DNA of 47,642 bases from an uncultured bacterium (GCA_949299935.1 CASGCE010000031.1:1-47642), one strand, 5' to 3'; numbered from the stretch's first letter, positions 26,130 to 35,003 are shown. Notes: generated by a model not told the origin, from the sequence alone. Translations and numbers: made by a program.

Positions 26130-26780
26130 ATGTTTAAACTTATAAAACGCGGAATAATAAAAGTAAAAGAAGATATTCAGGTAATCTACGACAAGGATCC
26201 TGCAGCAACAAACATATTGGAGGTTCTGCTTTGTTATCCGGGATTGCATGCCTTGATTGCTTACAGATTTGCTCATAGATTATATAAATGGCATATTCCT
26301 CTACTTCCTCGAATAATTTCATACATAACGAGAATAATCACCGGTATAGAAATTCACCCCGGTGCCAGAATAGGCAGAAGATTCTTTATTGACCACGGTG
26401 AAGGTGTTGTAATAGGTGAAACAACAACCATCGGAGATGATGTTTTAATATATCAACAAGTAACACTAGGCGGAACGGGCAAAGAACACGGCAAACGCCA
26501 CCCGAGCCTTGGCAATAATGTCATTGTAGGTGCCGGTGCAAAGGTTCTGGGCAATATAACAATAGGCGATTATGTAAGAGTAGGTGCAGGCTCGGTTGTA
26601 GTTGAGGATGTTCCTGAATACTCAACAGTAGTCGGCGTTCCCGGAAGAATAGTCCAAAGAAAAATTCTTGATAAAAACGGTGTTTTAATGCATAACAGAA
26701 TTCCTGACCCTATAAAATGCGAATTAAACAGGCTCAAATATGAAGTTCAAGAACTGAAAGAAAAGTTGAACAACAATTAA
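26130..26780 (+). CDS. cysE: Serine O-acetyltransferase
   Basis: The 216-residue enzyme acetylates serine with acetyl-CoA, the first step of cysteine synthesis. The N-terminal helical part has [10 protein letters not shown] and [14 protein letters not shown] (about 37-50). The C-terminal left-handed beta helix shows hexapeptide repeats ([63 protein letters not shown]). The catalytic His are in IDHGEG and near GKRHP. Length and lack of a long N-terminal domain fit the short EpsC/CysE form of Gram-positives and cyanobacteria. It starts 1 base after tyrS. A short coiled tail ([15 protein letters not shown]) ends the protein. Confidence 0.92.
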   Translation: MFKLIKRGIIKVKEDIQVIYDKDPAATNILEVLLCYPGLHALIAYRFAHRLYKWHIPLLPRIISYITRIITGIEIHPGARIGRRFFIDHGEGVVIGETTTIGDDVLIYQQVTLGGTGKEHGKRHPSLGNNVIVGAGAKVLGNITIGDYVRVGAGSVVVEDVPEYSTVVGVPGRIVQRKILDKNGVLMHNRIPDPIKCELNRLKYEVQELKEKLNNN

Positions 26781-26821
26781 TATAAATTTTGTGTTAGAAT
26801 TTTTTAAAAGAATAGAGGATA

Positions 26822-27787
26822 ATGAAAGCTTTAGTATTTGATAACGAATTAAAACTTGTAAAAGACTACAAAAAGCCTGTTCCGCAAAAAGGAGAAGCCC
26901 TTATTAGAGTAACCTTAGGCGGAATATGTAATACCGATTATGAAATCACAAAAGGTTATATGGGATATGTCGGAATTCTCGGCCATGAAGCTGTAGGAGT
27001 TGTTGAAGAAATTAACGACCCTGATCAATCGCTTTTAGGCAAACGTGTTGTATCAGAAATAAGCTATGGCTGCAAAGAACCTGATTGTCCGTATTGTGCA
27101 GAAAAACTATACCGGCATTGTCCAAGCAGGCACACACTAGGAATTTGGCGTAAAGACGGGTGCTTTGCCGAATACTTCACTATGCCTTTAGAGGTTTTAT
27201 TTGAAGTACCTGACAATGTTCCTGATGAGCAGGCTGTATTTGTTGAACCTCTGGCTGCTGCATGCGAAATTACGGAACAATTACATATAAAACCGTTTGA
27301 AAAAGTAGTTGTTTTGGGTGACGGCAAGTTAGGATTGATTACGGCATTAACTCTAAATGCTCAAAATATTGATGTAATTTTAGTAGGTAAACACCAAAAT
27401 AAACTTGATATAGCAAAAACACAGGGTGTCGAAACTTACCTTCTGAATGATTTTAAAATTGAAAAAAAATATGACGTTGTTGTTGAAGCTACAGGGTCAA
27501 TTTCAGGGTTTGAAACAGCTTTGGCTTTAACAAAACCTCGTGGGACATTGGTTTTAAAAAGTACGGTAGCAGCTTCTAAAGAATTTAACCTTGCACCTAT
27601 TGTAATTGATGAGATTACAGTTCTTGGTTCAAGGTGCGGTCAATTTGGTGCTGCATTAAGACTCTTAAAATCCGAAAAAATTGACTTTTCAGCTTTGATT
27701 TCGGCAACATACTCCGTTAATGACGCTATTGAGGCATTTGAAAAGAACAAGCAAAAAGATACTCTAAAAGTTTTGTTAAAATTCTAG
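26822..27787 (+). CDS. Zinc-dependent MDR-family alcohol dehydrogenase
   Basis: The 321-residue protein is a medium-chain dehydrogenase/reductase. Catalytic zinc ligands appear as GGICNTDYEI (Cys near 36) and LGHEAVG (His near 57, Glu 58). The structural zinc lobe CKEPDCPYCAEKLYRHC (about 81-97) has the Cx4Cx2Cx7C spacing instead of the usual Cx2Cx2Cx7C. The Rossmann domain starts at VVVLGDGKLGLITALTL (about 161), so the fingerprint is GDGKLG rather than GxGxxG. The substrate is unknown; sorbitol- or threonine-dehydrogenase-like members look similar. GAGG lies just before the ATG. It stands between cysE and an LptF/G-like gene, with no clear pathway link. Confidence 0.8.
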   Translation: MKALVFDNELKLVKDYKKPVPQKGEALIRVTLGGICNTDYEITKGYMGYVGILGHEAVGVVEEINDPDQSLLGKRVVSEISYGCKEPDCPYCAEKLYRHCPSRHTLGIWRKDGCFAEYFTMPLEVLFEVPDNVPDEQAVFVEPLAAACEITEQLHIKPFEKVVVLGDGKLGLITALTLNAQNIDVILVGKHQNKLDIAKTQGVETYLLNDFKIEKKYDVVVEATGSISGFETALALTKPRGTLVLKSTVAASKEFNLAPIVIDEITVLGSRCGQFGAALRLLKSEKIDFSALISATYSVNDAIEAFEKNKQKDTLKVLLKF

Positions 27788-27788
27788 T

Positions 27789-27817
27789 TTGCTTAAATAC
27801 GTTTTTTAGAATACAAT
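27789..27817 (+). promoter_or_regulatory. Promoter of the LptF/G-like gene, leaderless type
   Basis: TTGCTT (27789-27794), a 17-base spacer and TACAAT (27812-27817) form a good sigma-70 promoter. The ATG at 27825 follows the -10 after 7 bases, so the RNA would begin at or next to the start codon. Confidence 0.65.
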
Positions 27818-27824
27818 AGGGAAT

Positions 27825-28949
27825 ATGTTGGATAACTTGGTTGATAAATTTAAGAATATAACTCTTTTGGATAAATACATCCTAAAGCAGGTTATTGAAA
27901 TGTTTTTGATGGGAGTTTGCGTTTTCACGTCAATTATATTCGCATCTGACACATTTATCACACTTATCAAACAAATTTCTATGTTCGGAATCCCTTTCAA
28001 AGTTGCTCTAATGATGATTATTTTGAATTTACCATCCGTTGTTGTAATGACCATACCAATGGGAGTTTTACTTTCCACTGTTATGACGTTAAATAACTTG
28101 AGCTTAAAATCTGAAATCACTGTAATGAGGGCCTGTGGAATAGGTTTAAACAGGATTGCAAAACCAATTTTCATATTTGCAATCGTCATGTCAGTTTTCA
28201 GCTTTTTTATAAATGAAAGTATAGTCCCTGTAATGACAAAACAGTCAAAAGATTTGGCTTTATGGGCATTAGGTCAAAAAAACATTCCTGATGGTAAACA
28301 GAATTTTGTTTTTAAAGAATTGAATGATAATGGTTTTTTAAAAAGACTTTTTTATGTCGGGTATTGTGAAGACAAGACTTTGCACAACATAACAGTTCTT
28401 GATACAACCAAAGAAGGTACTATTCAAGTTCTTCAAGCTCGTGAAGGTAAAACTTCTCCAAAGGGCTGGCAATTTGAAAAAGGAGCAATATACACAGTCG
28501 ACAGTGAAGGAAAGGTATTAAATACAACCCTTTTTGATGATTTAAACGCTCAATTCGGCGTTGATATGTCAAAAGAATTAAATAAAAATGTTGCAAAAGA
28601 AATGAATTTCGCCAGACTTGTCAAATACCTTGGCACAACAAAAATTGATATTAATCAAAAACGTATACTTACTATTGAGCTTTTTGACAAAATTGCATTG
28701 CCCGTAACAACTATAGCACTTGTGCTAATAGGAGTACCTCTTGCAATTACACCTCCAAGAGTACGTTATAATCGCGGTTTTTTGTTTAGTATACTAATAA
28801 TTTTTATATACTATTTAATTAGAGCGCTTTCAATATCGTTCGGCGAATCCGGCAAACTTGAACCTTTTTTGGCAGCTTGGTTGCCCAATATTATTCTGAC
28901 ATCTTGGGGAATGATTTTGTATTATAAAAAGGTGTTTACTATTGAATAA
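27825..28949 (+). CDS. LptF/LptG (YjgP/YjgQ) family permease
   Basis: The 374-residue inner-membrane protein has the family layout. Three N-terminal TM segments (about 25-45, 60-80, 105-125, including MFLMGVCVFTSIIFASDTFI and LPSVVVMTIPMGVLLSTVMT) are followed by a soluble beta-rich periplasmic domain (about 135-270) and three C-terminal TM segments (about 285-370, including KIALPVTTIALVLIGVPLAI). LptF and LptG form the membrane part of the ABC exporter that moves lipopolysaccharide to the outer membrane with LptB, LptC and LptA. Only one permease is found here, so the partner is elsewhere or it acts as a homodimer. Many cyanobacteria also have one. The start fits a leaderless mRNA, as no Shine-Dalgarno is seen. 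Confidence 0.86.
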   Translation: MLDNLVDKFKNITLLDKYILKQVIEMFLMGVCVFTSIIFASDTFITLIKQISMFGIPFKVALMMIILNLPSVVVMTIPMGVLLSTVMTLNNLSLKSEITVMRACGIGLNRIAKPIFIFAIVMSVFSFFINESIVPVMTKQSKDLALWALGQKNIPDGKQNFVFKELNDNGFLKRLFYVGYCEDKTLHNITVLDTTKEGTIQVLQAREGKTSPKGWQFEKGAIYTVDSEGKVLNTTLFDDLNAQFGVDMSKELNKNVAKEMNFARLVKYLGTTKIDINQKRILTIELFDKIALPVTTIALVLIGVPLAITPPRVRYNRGFLFSILIIFIYYLIRALSISFGESGKLEPFLAAWLPNIILTSWGMILYYKKVFTIE

Positions 28950-29001
28950 ACTCCTCTTTTTGCAGGTAAAAAAGTTTTTATTTTTATTGTAAAATGAATG
29001 T

Positions 29002-29679
29002 ATGGATAATAATCGTAACTTTTTTAATGTAACTCCCATAAATTCAGTTAGACAAAATCCGTTCAACAGCTCTGAGAATATATTGGATGAGCCCAAAACA
29101 GCGGTTTCAAATCCTTTGCAAAACAGATTGAACGGTTACGATTCGGCAATCCTTAACGACAAAACTTTACCTCAAAGTCAAAGTCAAAAACTTAAGCTTG
29201 AATATAAAATTTCTGAAAAACAAAAGGCTTTAACGGATATTAACGGAAAAATCCGAAATTCAGAGCTATATGGTACACAAACGGAGGTACTAAGTCTTAA
29301 AGCACGAAAACAAAGACTTGAACAGGAATTATTTGAACTTAACAGAGAATATGCAAGTAAAAACAGAAAAATTAAAAGCCTTACAGGTGAAGTTATTGAT
29401 ATACCTTGGTTTAGGAAAGCTCAGACTTTTCTGTCCCGTAAAGTGCTTACAAAAGTATCTAAAAAGTTTAAATCAATAGTATTCTTAGGTGATTCACTGG
29501 AGAAATTATCAGCAATAAATGAAAGTGTGGATGCTTTAATAGAAATGAAAGTGCCTTACGGAGAGAAAAACTACAATTACGAAAAACTCACCGAATATCT
29601 GTATCAAGCAAATCAAATTCGTTCACAAATTTCCAGAACCCTCGAAGATATGAATAATAAACCTAAAAACAACAGCTAA
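29002..29679 (+). CDS. Coiled-coil protein of unknown function
   Basis: I do not recognise the 225-residue protein. The first 60 residues are polar and Asn-rich (MDNNRNFFNVTPINSVRQNP), probably unstructured. About 65-130 is a heptad-rich coiled coil (KLKLEYKISEKQKALTDING and EVLSLKARKQRLEQELFELN). A second helical part (about 140-215) follows. No signal peptide or membrane segment is visible. A TAAAAT at 28990-28995 ends 6 bases before the ATG with no Shine-Dalgarno, so a leaderless mRNA is likely. It follows the LptF/G-like gene by 52 bases but has its own -10. Its polar N-terminus resembles proteins of this lineage that carry no known domain. Confidence 0.7.
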   Translation: MDNNRNFFNVTPINSVRQNPFNSSENILDEPKTAVSNPLQNRLNGYDSAILNDKTLPQSQSQKLKLEYKISEKQKALTDINGKIRNSELYGTQTEVLSLKARKQRLEQELFELNREYASKNRKIKSLTGEVIDIPWFRKAQTFLSRKVLTKVSKKFKSIVFLGDSLEKLSAINESVDALIEMKVPYGEKNYNYEKLTEYLYQANQIRSQISRTLEDMNNKPKNNS

Positions 29680-29747
29680 AAACATACCCGCTTAAGGTTT
29701 GACATATTTTAAGTAAAAACTGAAGACCTAAAGTATAACGTGAAATA

Positions 29748-30023
29748 TTACTTATCACTCAATTTGAAATCAGGTCCTAATTCCTTCTCCAAGGTTTTAA
29801 AAATATCAGATAATTTTACGCCCAATGCCTCAGCAACCAGCCAAATATTTGAAATTCTGCTGTCAATAACACCATTTTCCATTCTGCATAGGTTACCTTT
29901 ATCCATATCATAATCATCCGCAAGTTTTGCAAAAGTATATTTAGCCTTGGTACGTCTATATGATTTGATAACTTCGCCTAATTTTTTATCGAAATATCTA
30001 ATCTTGTCTGTCTTTTGTTTCAT
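29748..30023 (-). CDS. XRE-family HTH regulator
   Basis: The 91-residue protein has a Cro/C1-type HTH at about 25-80 (TFAKLADDYDMDKGNLCRME, then ISNIWLVAEALGVKLSDIF), with a short basic N-terminus and a C-terminal tail (LEKELGPDFKLSDK). On its strand a TATAAT (30030-30035) ends 6 bases before the ATG, with no Shine-Dalgarno, so the mRNA is probably leaderless. There is no effector domain or adjacent toxin gene. It is unrelated in detail to the shorter XRE protein at 22010-22240. Confidence 0.85.
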   Translation of the reverse strand: MKQKTDKIRYFDKKLGEVIKSYRRTKAKYTFAKLADDYDMDKGNLCRMENGVIDSRISNIWLVAEALGVKLSDIFKTLEKELGPDFKLSDK

Positions 30024-30250
30024 AAGTAGATTATATTTAAAAGTTCATAATAACACAATAAAATTTAACAAAATTTTAAAAATATTTACATAGCTTTTCA
30101 GGAATAAGCTTTATAAATAAAGCATTTTAACTTATCTATCAATTGATAAAGTTTGCTTAAATTTCAAATTGTAAAAATTAAATAATTTGGCTTTGAATAT
30201 TCTAAGTAATTATGGATGATATCTTTAATTTTGAGATTAAAAGGATTTTA

Positions 30251-30655
30251 CTATTGCACCAAAAACTGTGCCATACAAAGTGTTTTTTGCGGGTTATCTT
30301 TTGAGAATACCTTCATAACATATAAACCAGACTCAGATATTACGAAATAATCGTCATAATAATACATCTGATCATCTTTTAGCACAGCGGAATAGCTCCA
30401 ATACAATTTATAACCAAGTGTCATGTATCTGTTATCTTTTTTAATAACCTGAATATCTATAGCACGAGTTTTAATTTTTTTCGGAATTATTACAAGATAG
30501 TATATTCTATCGTTCTTACGGAACACAGTAGTATAATTCATAACATTTGAAGCAGTTATTTTTTCACTATTAAAAATTATTGCCGCTTTATCACAACAAC
30601 CGTAAGAGCAAAAAATGATTAAAAACGTTGTAAAATAAAGAATTAATTTCCTCAT
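30251..30655 (-). CDS. Small exported protein, possible lipoprotein
   Basis: The 134-residue product has an N-terminal signal (MRKLILYFTTFLIIFCSYGC). The Cys near 20-21 could be lipidated, but the residues before it (SYGC) fit a lipobox poorly, so a normal signal peptide is also possible. The rest is beta-rich with many Tyr (YYYDDYFVISESGLYVMKV). I know no family for it. The ATG overlaps the stop of the large TPR gene by 4 bases (ATGA), so it is translationally coupled to it and the two probably act together at the envelope. About 230 bases before the next gene (30024-30250) hold only AT-rich sequence in which I see nothing clear. Confidence 0.7.
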   Translation of the reverse strand: MRKLILYFTTFLIIFCSYGCCDKAAIIFNSEKITASNVMNYTTVFRKNDRIYYLVIIPKKIKTRAIDIQVIKKDNRYMTLGYKLYWSYSAVLKDDQMYYYDDYFVISESGLYVMKVFSKDNPQKTLCMAQFLVQ

Positions 30656-32703
30656 TTTTCCAAGCTTCTTATTTTATCTTGAACCTGAGCAACATTATTG
30701 GCATCTTTATTATATTGTAAGAACAGTCTGTAATATTTTAGGGCTTCGGATTTATTATTTTCAGTTTCGTAGGCTATAGCCAATGCATAATATGCATAAG
30801 CATATTGAGGATTAACATCAATAACTTTAGCGAAGGATTTTTTAGCCTCGGAGTAATTTTTTTCATTTGCATAAGCCAAACCAAGATTGAACCAACCGTC
30901 AGCATAATCCGGTTTAACCACAATTGCTCGTTTATAAAATTCGGCAGCTGTTTTATTATCATTTTTCAGCCCGTAAATATTGCCGATTTTAAGCAAAGTA
31001 ACCTCATCACTCGGATTTATAGCCAAAGCTTCCTGGTAATTTTGTATAGCCAGATCAAATTCCTTTTTTCTGTAATTTTCATCACCAAGTGCTATAAAGT
31101 CTTTATTTTTCGATAAGTCAGGAGATTTTTTCAGCTGCTGCTGAATATCACCATCGGAATTAAGCGATATTTCCGCTAAATCACCGTTATCAGTTTCACT
31201 AAATACAGTTTGGCTACTGTACAATGCAGATATAAAATCTCCGTATTCAGTGCTATATAGAGCCTTTTCGGGGTTCAGAGCAATGGCTTTTTCGTACATT
31301 TCTGCAGCCTTTTCATTAAGATCCATTCCGCGGTATGCTTTTGCCAATCCGTAATATGCATAATCATCCGCACTATCACGTGTTACGGCTTTTTGAAAGT
31401 ACTCACAAGCTTTGGGATAATTTTTAGCATTTAGAAACACAAAACCTTGAGCAACAACCGCTTTAGTTAAATTTGCGTTAACGGTAGGATCGTCTTTAAC
31501 CTTCAAAACAGATTCATACAAGGCAATTGCCTCATCATACTGCTCCAATGCATGTAATGCAAAAGCTTTATTAGTCTTTGCTTCAATATCATCAGGATTA
31601 ATCTTCAAAACCTCATCATAATATTTTAAAGCTGAAATGTAATCTTTTTTAGCGTGGTAACATTCCGCCAAATCTTTTTTAACATCAACATCATCGGATT
31701 TTAGAGCAAGTGTTTTTTCAAAACCTGCAATTGCAGAGTCCAAGTCATTCATTCTTTTATAAACAATAGCCATATTTTTGTAAGCTCTTACATCATTTGG
31801 GTAATTTTGAATGTAAATTTTATACTGCTGAACAGCCTCCGAATTTTTTTTCATATCCGCAAGCAGGTTTGCATAATCCAATCTTACGGAATGTAAGTTA
31901 GGCAGCTGTTTAAACACAATTTCATATTGTTCAAGTGCCAAATCATTATTACCAAGCTCCTGATAAGCAAGCGCAAGACTTATATGACATGATGTATTTT
32001 CAGTATCAAATTCAACAGCTTTCTCCAAAATTTCTGAACCTTTTAAGTAATCACCAGTTTTGACAAGTGCAATGCCATAATTTGCATAATCTTTAAACGT
32101 TGATGCATTTTTGTTATAAAGTGCCGTATATTCTTTAACAGCTTTATCAGGCATATCCAAAACAAGATAAGATGCTGCTAGATTTTCACGCGCTTCTTTA
32201 TGCTGCGGATATATTTCCAAAAATTTGTTGTAACTTTGCACTGCAGATTTGTAATCTTGCATTTTGTATTGGACATTTGCGACATTTAAAACATTATATT
32301 TGTATTCAGGAAAAATCTGTATAGATTTTTTGTACGCATCCAAAGCTTCTTGATATTTTCCTTGTGTTTCATAAATACTTCCGACACTTATGTAAACAAA
32401 AGCATCTTCAGGTTTTAATTGTAAAACCTTTGCATAAGCCTGCAATGCCAAGTCATATTCTCCCAAATCAGAATATATACCTGCAAGTTTTGTGTACAGC
32501 ATACTGTCATTTCCTGCTAAAGCAATTGCCTGCTTTAACTTTTCAATTGCATCGGGCAAATCATTCTGATATTCTGCAGAACATGCTTGCTGGTACAATG
32601 CATTAACCTGAGGCGACATCCCGGCTTGTGCATTAATACCCGTCAAACTTATCGCTATGATTGATAATATTAAAAGATGCTTTTTAATTTTCCTGCTCCT
32701 CAA
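30652..32703 (-). CDS. Large secreted TPR protein
   Basis: The 683-residue product is a signal peptide (LLILSIIAISLTGINAQA, cleavage near 26-28) followed by some fifteen tandem tetratricopeptide repeats. Consensus units are easy to see: YTKLAGIYSDLGEYDLALQA, AYKNMAIVYKRMNDLDSAIA, YYGLAKAYRGMDLNEKAAEM, WFNLGLAYANEKNYSEAKKS. A low-complexity gap (about 500-530) splits the array. It is a probable protein-binding scaffold of the periplasm. The listed start is TTG at 32703, which has no Shine-Dalgarno. GAGGAG at 32695-32702 lies just inside the frame, and the only in-frame codon at proper spacing behind it is ATT at 32688, a rare start. It overlaps the next gene by 4 bases. Confidence 0.85.
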   Translation of the reverse strand: MRSRKIKKHLLILSIIAISLTGINAQAGMSPQVNALYQQACSAEYQNDLPDAIEKLKQAIALAGNDSMLYTKLAGIYSDLGEYDLALQAYAKVLQLKPEDAFVYISVGSIYETQGKYQEALDAYKKSIQIFPEYKYNVLNVANVQYKMQDYKSAVQSYNKFLEIYPQHKEARENLAASYLVLDMPDKAVKEYTALYNKNASTFKDYANYGIALVKTGDYLKGSEILEKAVEFDTENTSCHISLALAYQELGNNDLALEQYEIVFKQLPNLHSVRLDYANLLADMKKNSEAVQQYKIYIQNYPNDVRAYKNMAIVYKRMNDLDSAIAGFEKTLALKSDDVDVKKDLAECYHAKKDYISALKYYDEVLKINPDDIEAKTNKAFALHALEQYDEAIALYESVLKVKDDPTVNANLTKAVVAQGFVFLNAKNYPKACEYFQKAVTRDSADDYAYYGLAKAYRGMDLNEKAAEMYEKAIALNPEKALYSTEYGDFISALYSSQTVFSETDNGDLAEISLNSDGDIQQQLKKSPDLSKNKDFIALGDENYRKKEFDLAIQNYQEALAINPSDEVTLLKIGNIYGLKNDNKTAAEFYKRAIVVKPDYADGWFNLGLAYANEKNYSEAKKSFAKVIDVNPQYAYAYYALAIAYETENNKSEALKYYRLFLQYNKDANNVAQVQDKIRSLEK

Positions 32704-32938
32704 TTAATTTACATTTTAACAAAAAATTTATTTCGTGTAAAGCTGACCTTAAATAGCAAAAAAGTCTTAAAAAAAAATTTGTAAATTCTACTTCTATGAA
32801 ATTAATTCTCTGGAATTATTGATTTAACTGGGATAATCCGAGAAAAAAATCTTTACAAAAATTTACAATCAAATCCCTTTTAGAACGCAAGTTTTTATTT
32901 TTCAGACTTTTATACTACTAGAAAAATTTTAACTAACA

Positions 32939-32947
32939 TGTTATAAT
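32939..32947 (+). promoter_or_regulatory. Extended -10 upstream of the 52-residue ORF
   Basis: TGTTATAAT (TG 32939-32940, hexamer 32942-32947) lies 49 bases before the ATG of the small ORF, in the gap 32704-32996. The rest of that gap is AT-rich and shows nothing else clear. Confidence 0.5.
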
Positions 32948-32996
32948 ATACACGAAGTTATAGAAATATAACTGAAGAAAAAAGGAGTAGGATTTT

Positions 32997-33155
32997 ATGA
33001 CAACACTCGTAACAAAAACTAAAGAGAAAAAAGTCAAATCCAAATTCAATGACGAGTTCGAAAGCTATTTGAAGGCACAATGTTTAAAAACAACATTCAA
33101 TGGTTTAGAGCTTGAGACATTTTCTTGGTACAAAAAAGTTTTAGGACTTGCTTAA
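32997..33155 (+). CDS. Small basic protein, 52 residues, unknown function
   Basis: The short ORF encodes MTTLVTKTKEKKVKSKFNDE followed by FESYLKAQCLKTTFNGLELE and TFSWYKKVLGLA. It is Lys-rich at the start, with one Cys and no signal or membrane segment. Support for a real gene is contextual: an AAAGGAG is placed 9 bases before the ATG, a TGTTATAAT promoter lies upstream, and a perfect terminator follows the stop by 18 bases. These make a complete small transcription unit between two divergent-facing TPR genes. I know no family for it. It could also be a dual-function small RNA. Confidence 0.65.
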   Translation: MTTLVTKTKEKKVKSKFNDEFESYLKAQCLKTTFNGLELETFSWYKKVLGLA

Positions 33156-33173
33156 ACAAAATTAAAAAAAATG

Positions 33174-33202
33174 AAAATCGGCTGTCATCGAAAGCCGATT
33201 TT
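33174..33202. terminator. Terminator between the small ORF and the TPR gene
   Basis: AAAATCGGCT (33174-33183) pairs with AGCCGATTTT (33193-33202) around a 9-base loop, with T-runs on both strands. It serves the 52-residue ORF and the converging TPR gene. Confidence 0.8.
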
Positions 33203-33207
33203 TAGTA

Positions 33208-34959
33208 TTAAGACAATTCACGAATAAGCTGTTGGGCTTCTTCGCAGTCAGGGAATATTTCCACAGCTTTTTCGAGCAATTCTATAGCCGCATCACCTTT
33301 TTGAAGCTTAGCGTAACATTTGGCACTATTTAAAAGAAGATTAATATTCATGGGATTTTTTTCCAATAAATTTTTGAAAATTGAATTAGCCTGTTCAAAA
33401 TTGCCAAGCTCGTAATAACAAAGTCCCAACAAATTCTCACAATCATTATTCTTATCACCCTCGTAAGACTTAATTAAAAAACTTTTTGCATCATCGTAAT
33501 CTTTTAGCAAAAATCTTATTTGACCGGCAATAAAAAGTAAAAATGGCTGATCATTTGCGAATTTCAGGGCAAAATCAATTTGTTCTTTTGCTTTTTCAAA
33601 ATCCTTAGTCTGAATTTTATTCAAAGCAGAAAACCCTAACAAATTAGGATTTTCAGGTTCAATATCCAAAGCTTTTTGATACATTATATCAGCCTGTTTG
33701 AACTCAGACATTGAATGCAGATAATTTGCATATTCAAAAATTATCATAGGGTCTTTAGGTGCAAGTTTATAAGCTTTTTCAAATTCGTCTTTTGAGTAAT
33801 CAAATAAACGTTTTGCCAAATAAATAACCCCTAAATCCTTGTGAGCGGGAGCATATTCAGGATTAAGTTCAATAACTTTTTTCAAGATTTTTTCAGCTCT
33901 GTCAAAATCATTAGTCATAGTACAAACGTGTGCGAATTCATAATACAATTCAAAGGACACATTGCCCTGAATTAGAATCTTTTCAAAAATCTCCTTTGCA
34001 AACTGAGGCTGATTAAGTTTCAAATAAAGATTTGCAAGTTTATAGGCCATATTAATTGATTTAGGATTAAGTACAACGAGATTTTTTAATAAATTAACAG
34101 CTAATTGATATTCACCAATTAATTCGTAACAACAAACCAAATTGTACTGAAAATTATGTTTAGCCGGGTACTGTAAAACCAAATATTTATAATGCTCAAT
34201 AGCAGCATGAACGTTACCGGATTTAACTTCTGAAAGAGCTAACGCCACCAAATAGCTATCCAGGGGTTCTTTTGCATAAGCTTTTTGAAAAAATTCACAA
34301 GCCTCTTTGTGTTTGTTTTGGATTTGCAGAACAGAGCCTATATTAAAGTAAGTAAGCGAATTTTCAGGATCAAACTCACAAGCCTTCAAGTAATTTTCAT
34401 AAGCTTTATCGAGGTTTCCGATTGTAACATAACAAGTTCCGAGATTATTATAAAGTTGAGAATGTTCAGGGTTGTAAGCCAAAGCTTTTTCAAGGTAATA
34501 AACACTTTCATCAAATTTTTTCAAAGACATGCTTGCGGTACCTATTATGTAAAACAAAGTATAATCATCACCGACTAATTCAAGTGCTTTTACCCCGAGT
34601 TTAACAGCCTCATCAGCCATGTTGGATTTAACATAAACAACACAAAGATTCTTATACGCATCAACATACTCCGGTCTAAGCTTTATAACCTCTTGGTAAG
34701 CGGTTTTAGCGTGCAGCAAATCTTCCAAATTATCATAACAATTTGCCAGATAAAACCAACTCAAAGCATCTTCGGGAGCGTATTTTATAACAGTTTCAAA
34801 AACATTCTTGCCATCTTTGTACTGACCCAAATTAACATAACAAAGCCCCAAAAGCTTCATAATTTCAATATTTTTGTCATCAGTTTTTAAAAGTTCTTCC
34901 AACCTTTCCTTTGCAAGTTCAAATTTATTATCTTCAATAAGTTGATTAATTTCATCCAT
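33208..34959 (-). CDS. Cytoplasmic TPR protein
   Basis: The 583-residue protein has no signal peptide and consists almost wholly of tetratricopeptide repeats (about 15), for example IMKLLGLCYVNLGQYKDGKN, LYNNLGTCYVTIGNLDKAYE, APAHKDLGVIYLAKRLFDYS and CENLLGLCYYELGNFEQANS. It probably scaffolds protein complexes inside the cell. It has no fused enzyme domain. The TATAAT at 34967-34972 ends 7 bases before the ATG at 34959, and there is no Shine-Dalgarno, so the mRNA is likely leaderless. Its promoter is the mirror image of that of mnmE. It is one of three long TPR proteins in the window. Confidence 0.88.
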   Translation of the reverse strand: MDEINQLIEDNKFELAKERLEELLKTDDKNIEIMKLLGLCYVNLGQYKDGKNVFETVIKYAPEDALSWFYLANCYDNLEDLLHAKTAYQEVIKLRPEYVDAYKNLCVVYVKSNMADEAVKLGVKALELVGDDYTLFYIIGTASMSLKKFDESVYYLEKALAYNPEHSQLYNNLGTCYVTIGNLDKAYENYLKACEFDPENSLTYFNIGSVLQIQNKHKEACEFFQKAYAKEPLDSYLVALALSEVKSGNVHAAIEHYKYLVLQYPAKHNFQYNLVCCYELIGEYQLAVNLLKNLVVLNPKSINMAYKLANLYLKLNQPQFAKEIFEKILIQGNVSFELYYEFAHVCTMTNDFDRAEKILKKVIELNPEYAPAHKDLGVIYLAKRLFDYSKDEFEKAYKLAPKDPMIIFEYANYLHSMSEFKQADIMYQKALDIEPENPNLLGFSALNKIQTKDFEKAKEQIDFALKFANDQPFLLFIAGQIRFLLKDYDDAKSFLIKSYEGDKNNDCENLLGLCYYELGNFEQANSIFKNLLEKNPMNINLLLNSAKCYAKLQKGDAAIELLEKAVEIFPDCEEAQQLIRELS

Positions 34960-34966
34960 AACTTCT

Positions 34967-34997
34967 ATTATACATTAAAAAAGTTTTCATGTATAAT
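34967..34997. promoter_or_regulatory. Symmetric bidirectional promoter of the TPR gene and mnmE
   Basis: The arms ATTATACAT (34967-34975) and ATGTATAAT (34989-34997) are exact inverted repeats. Plus strand: TATACA (34969-34974), 17-base spacer, TATAAT (34992-34997), ATG of mnmE at 35004. Minus strand: TATACA (34990-34995), 17-base spacer, TATAAT (34967-34972), ATG of the TPR gene at 34959. Each -35 shares bases with the opposing -10, so the two promoters should exclude each other. Confidence 0.75.
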
Positions 34998-35003
34998 TCA
35001 GAT

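Noticed and set aside
30652-34959. TPR arrays as Sel1 or kinesin-light-chain type repeats
   Set aside because: The repeat period is about 34 residues with the plain TPR pattern (W/L-G-Y-A-P positions).
34989-35003. ATG at 34989 as the mnmE start
   Set aside because: It lies inside the -10 region of the only visible promoter, and MnmE proteins begin near the 35004 codon.
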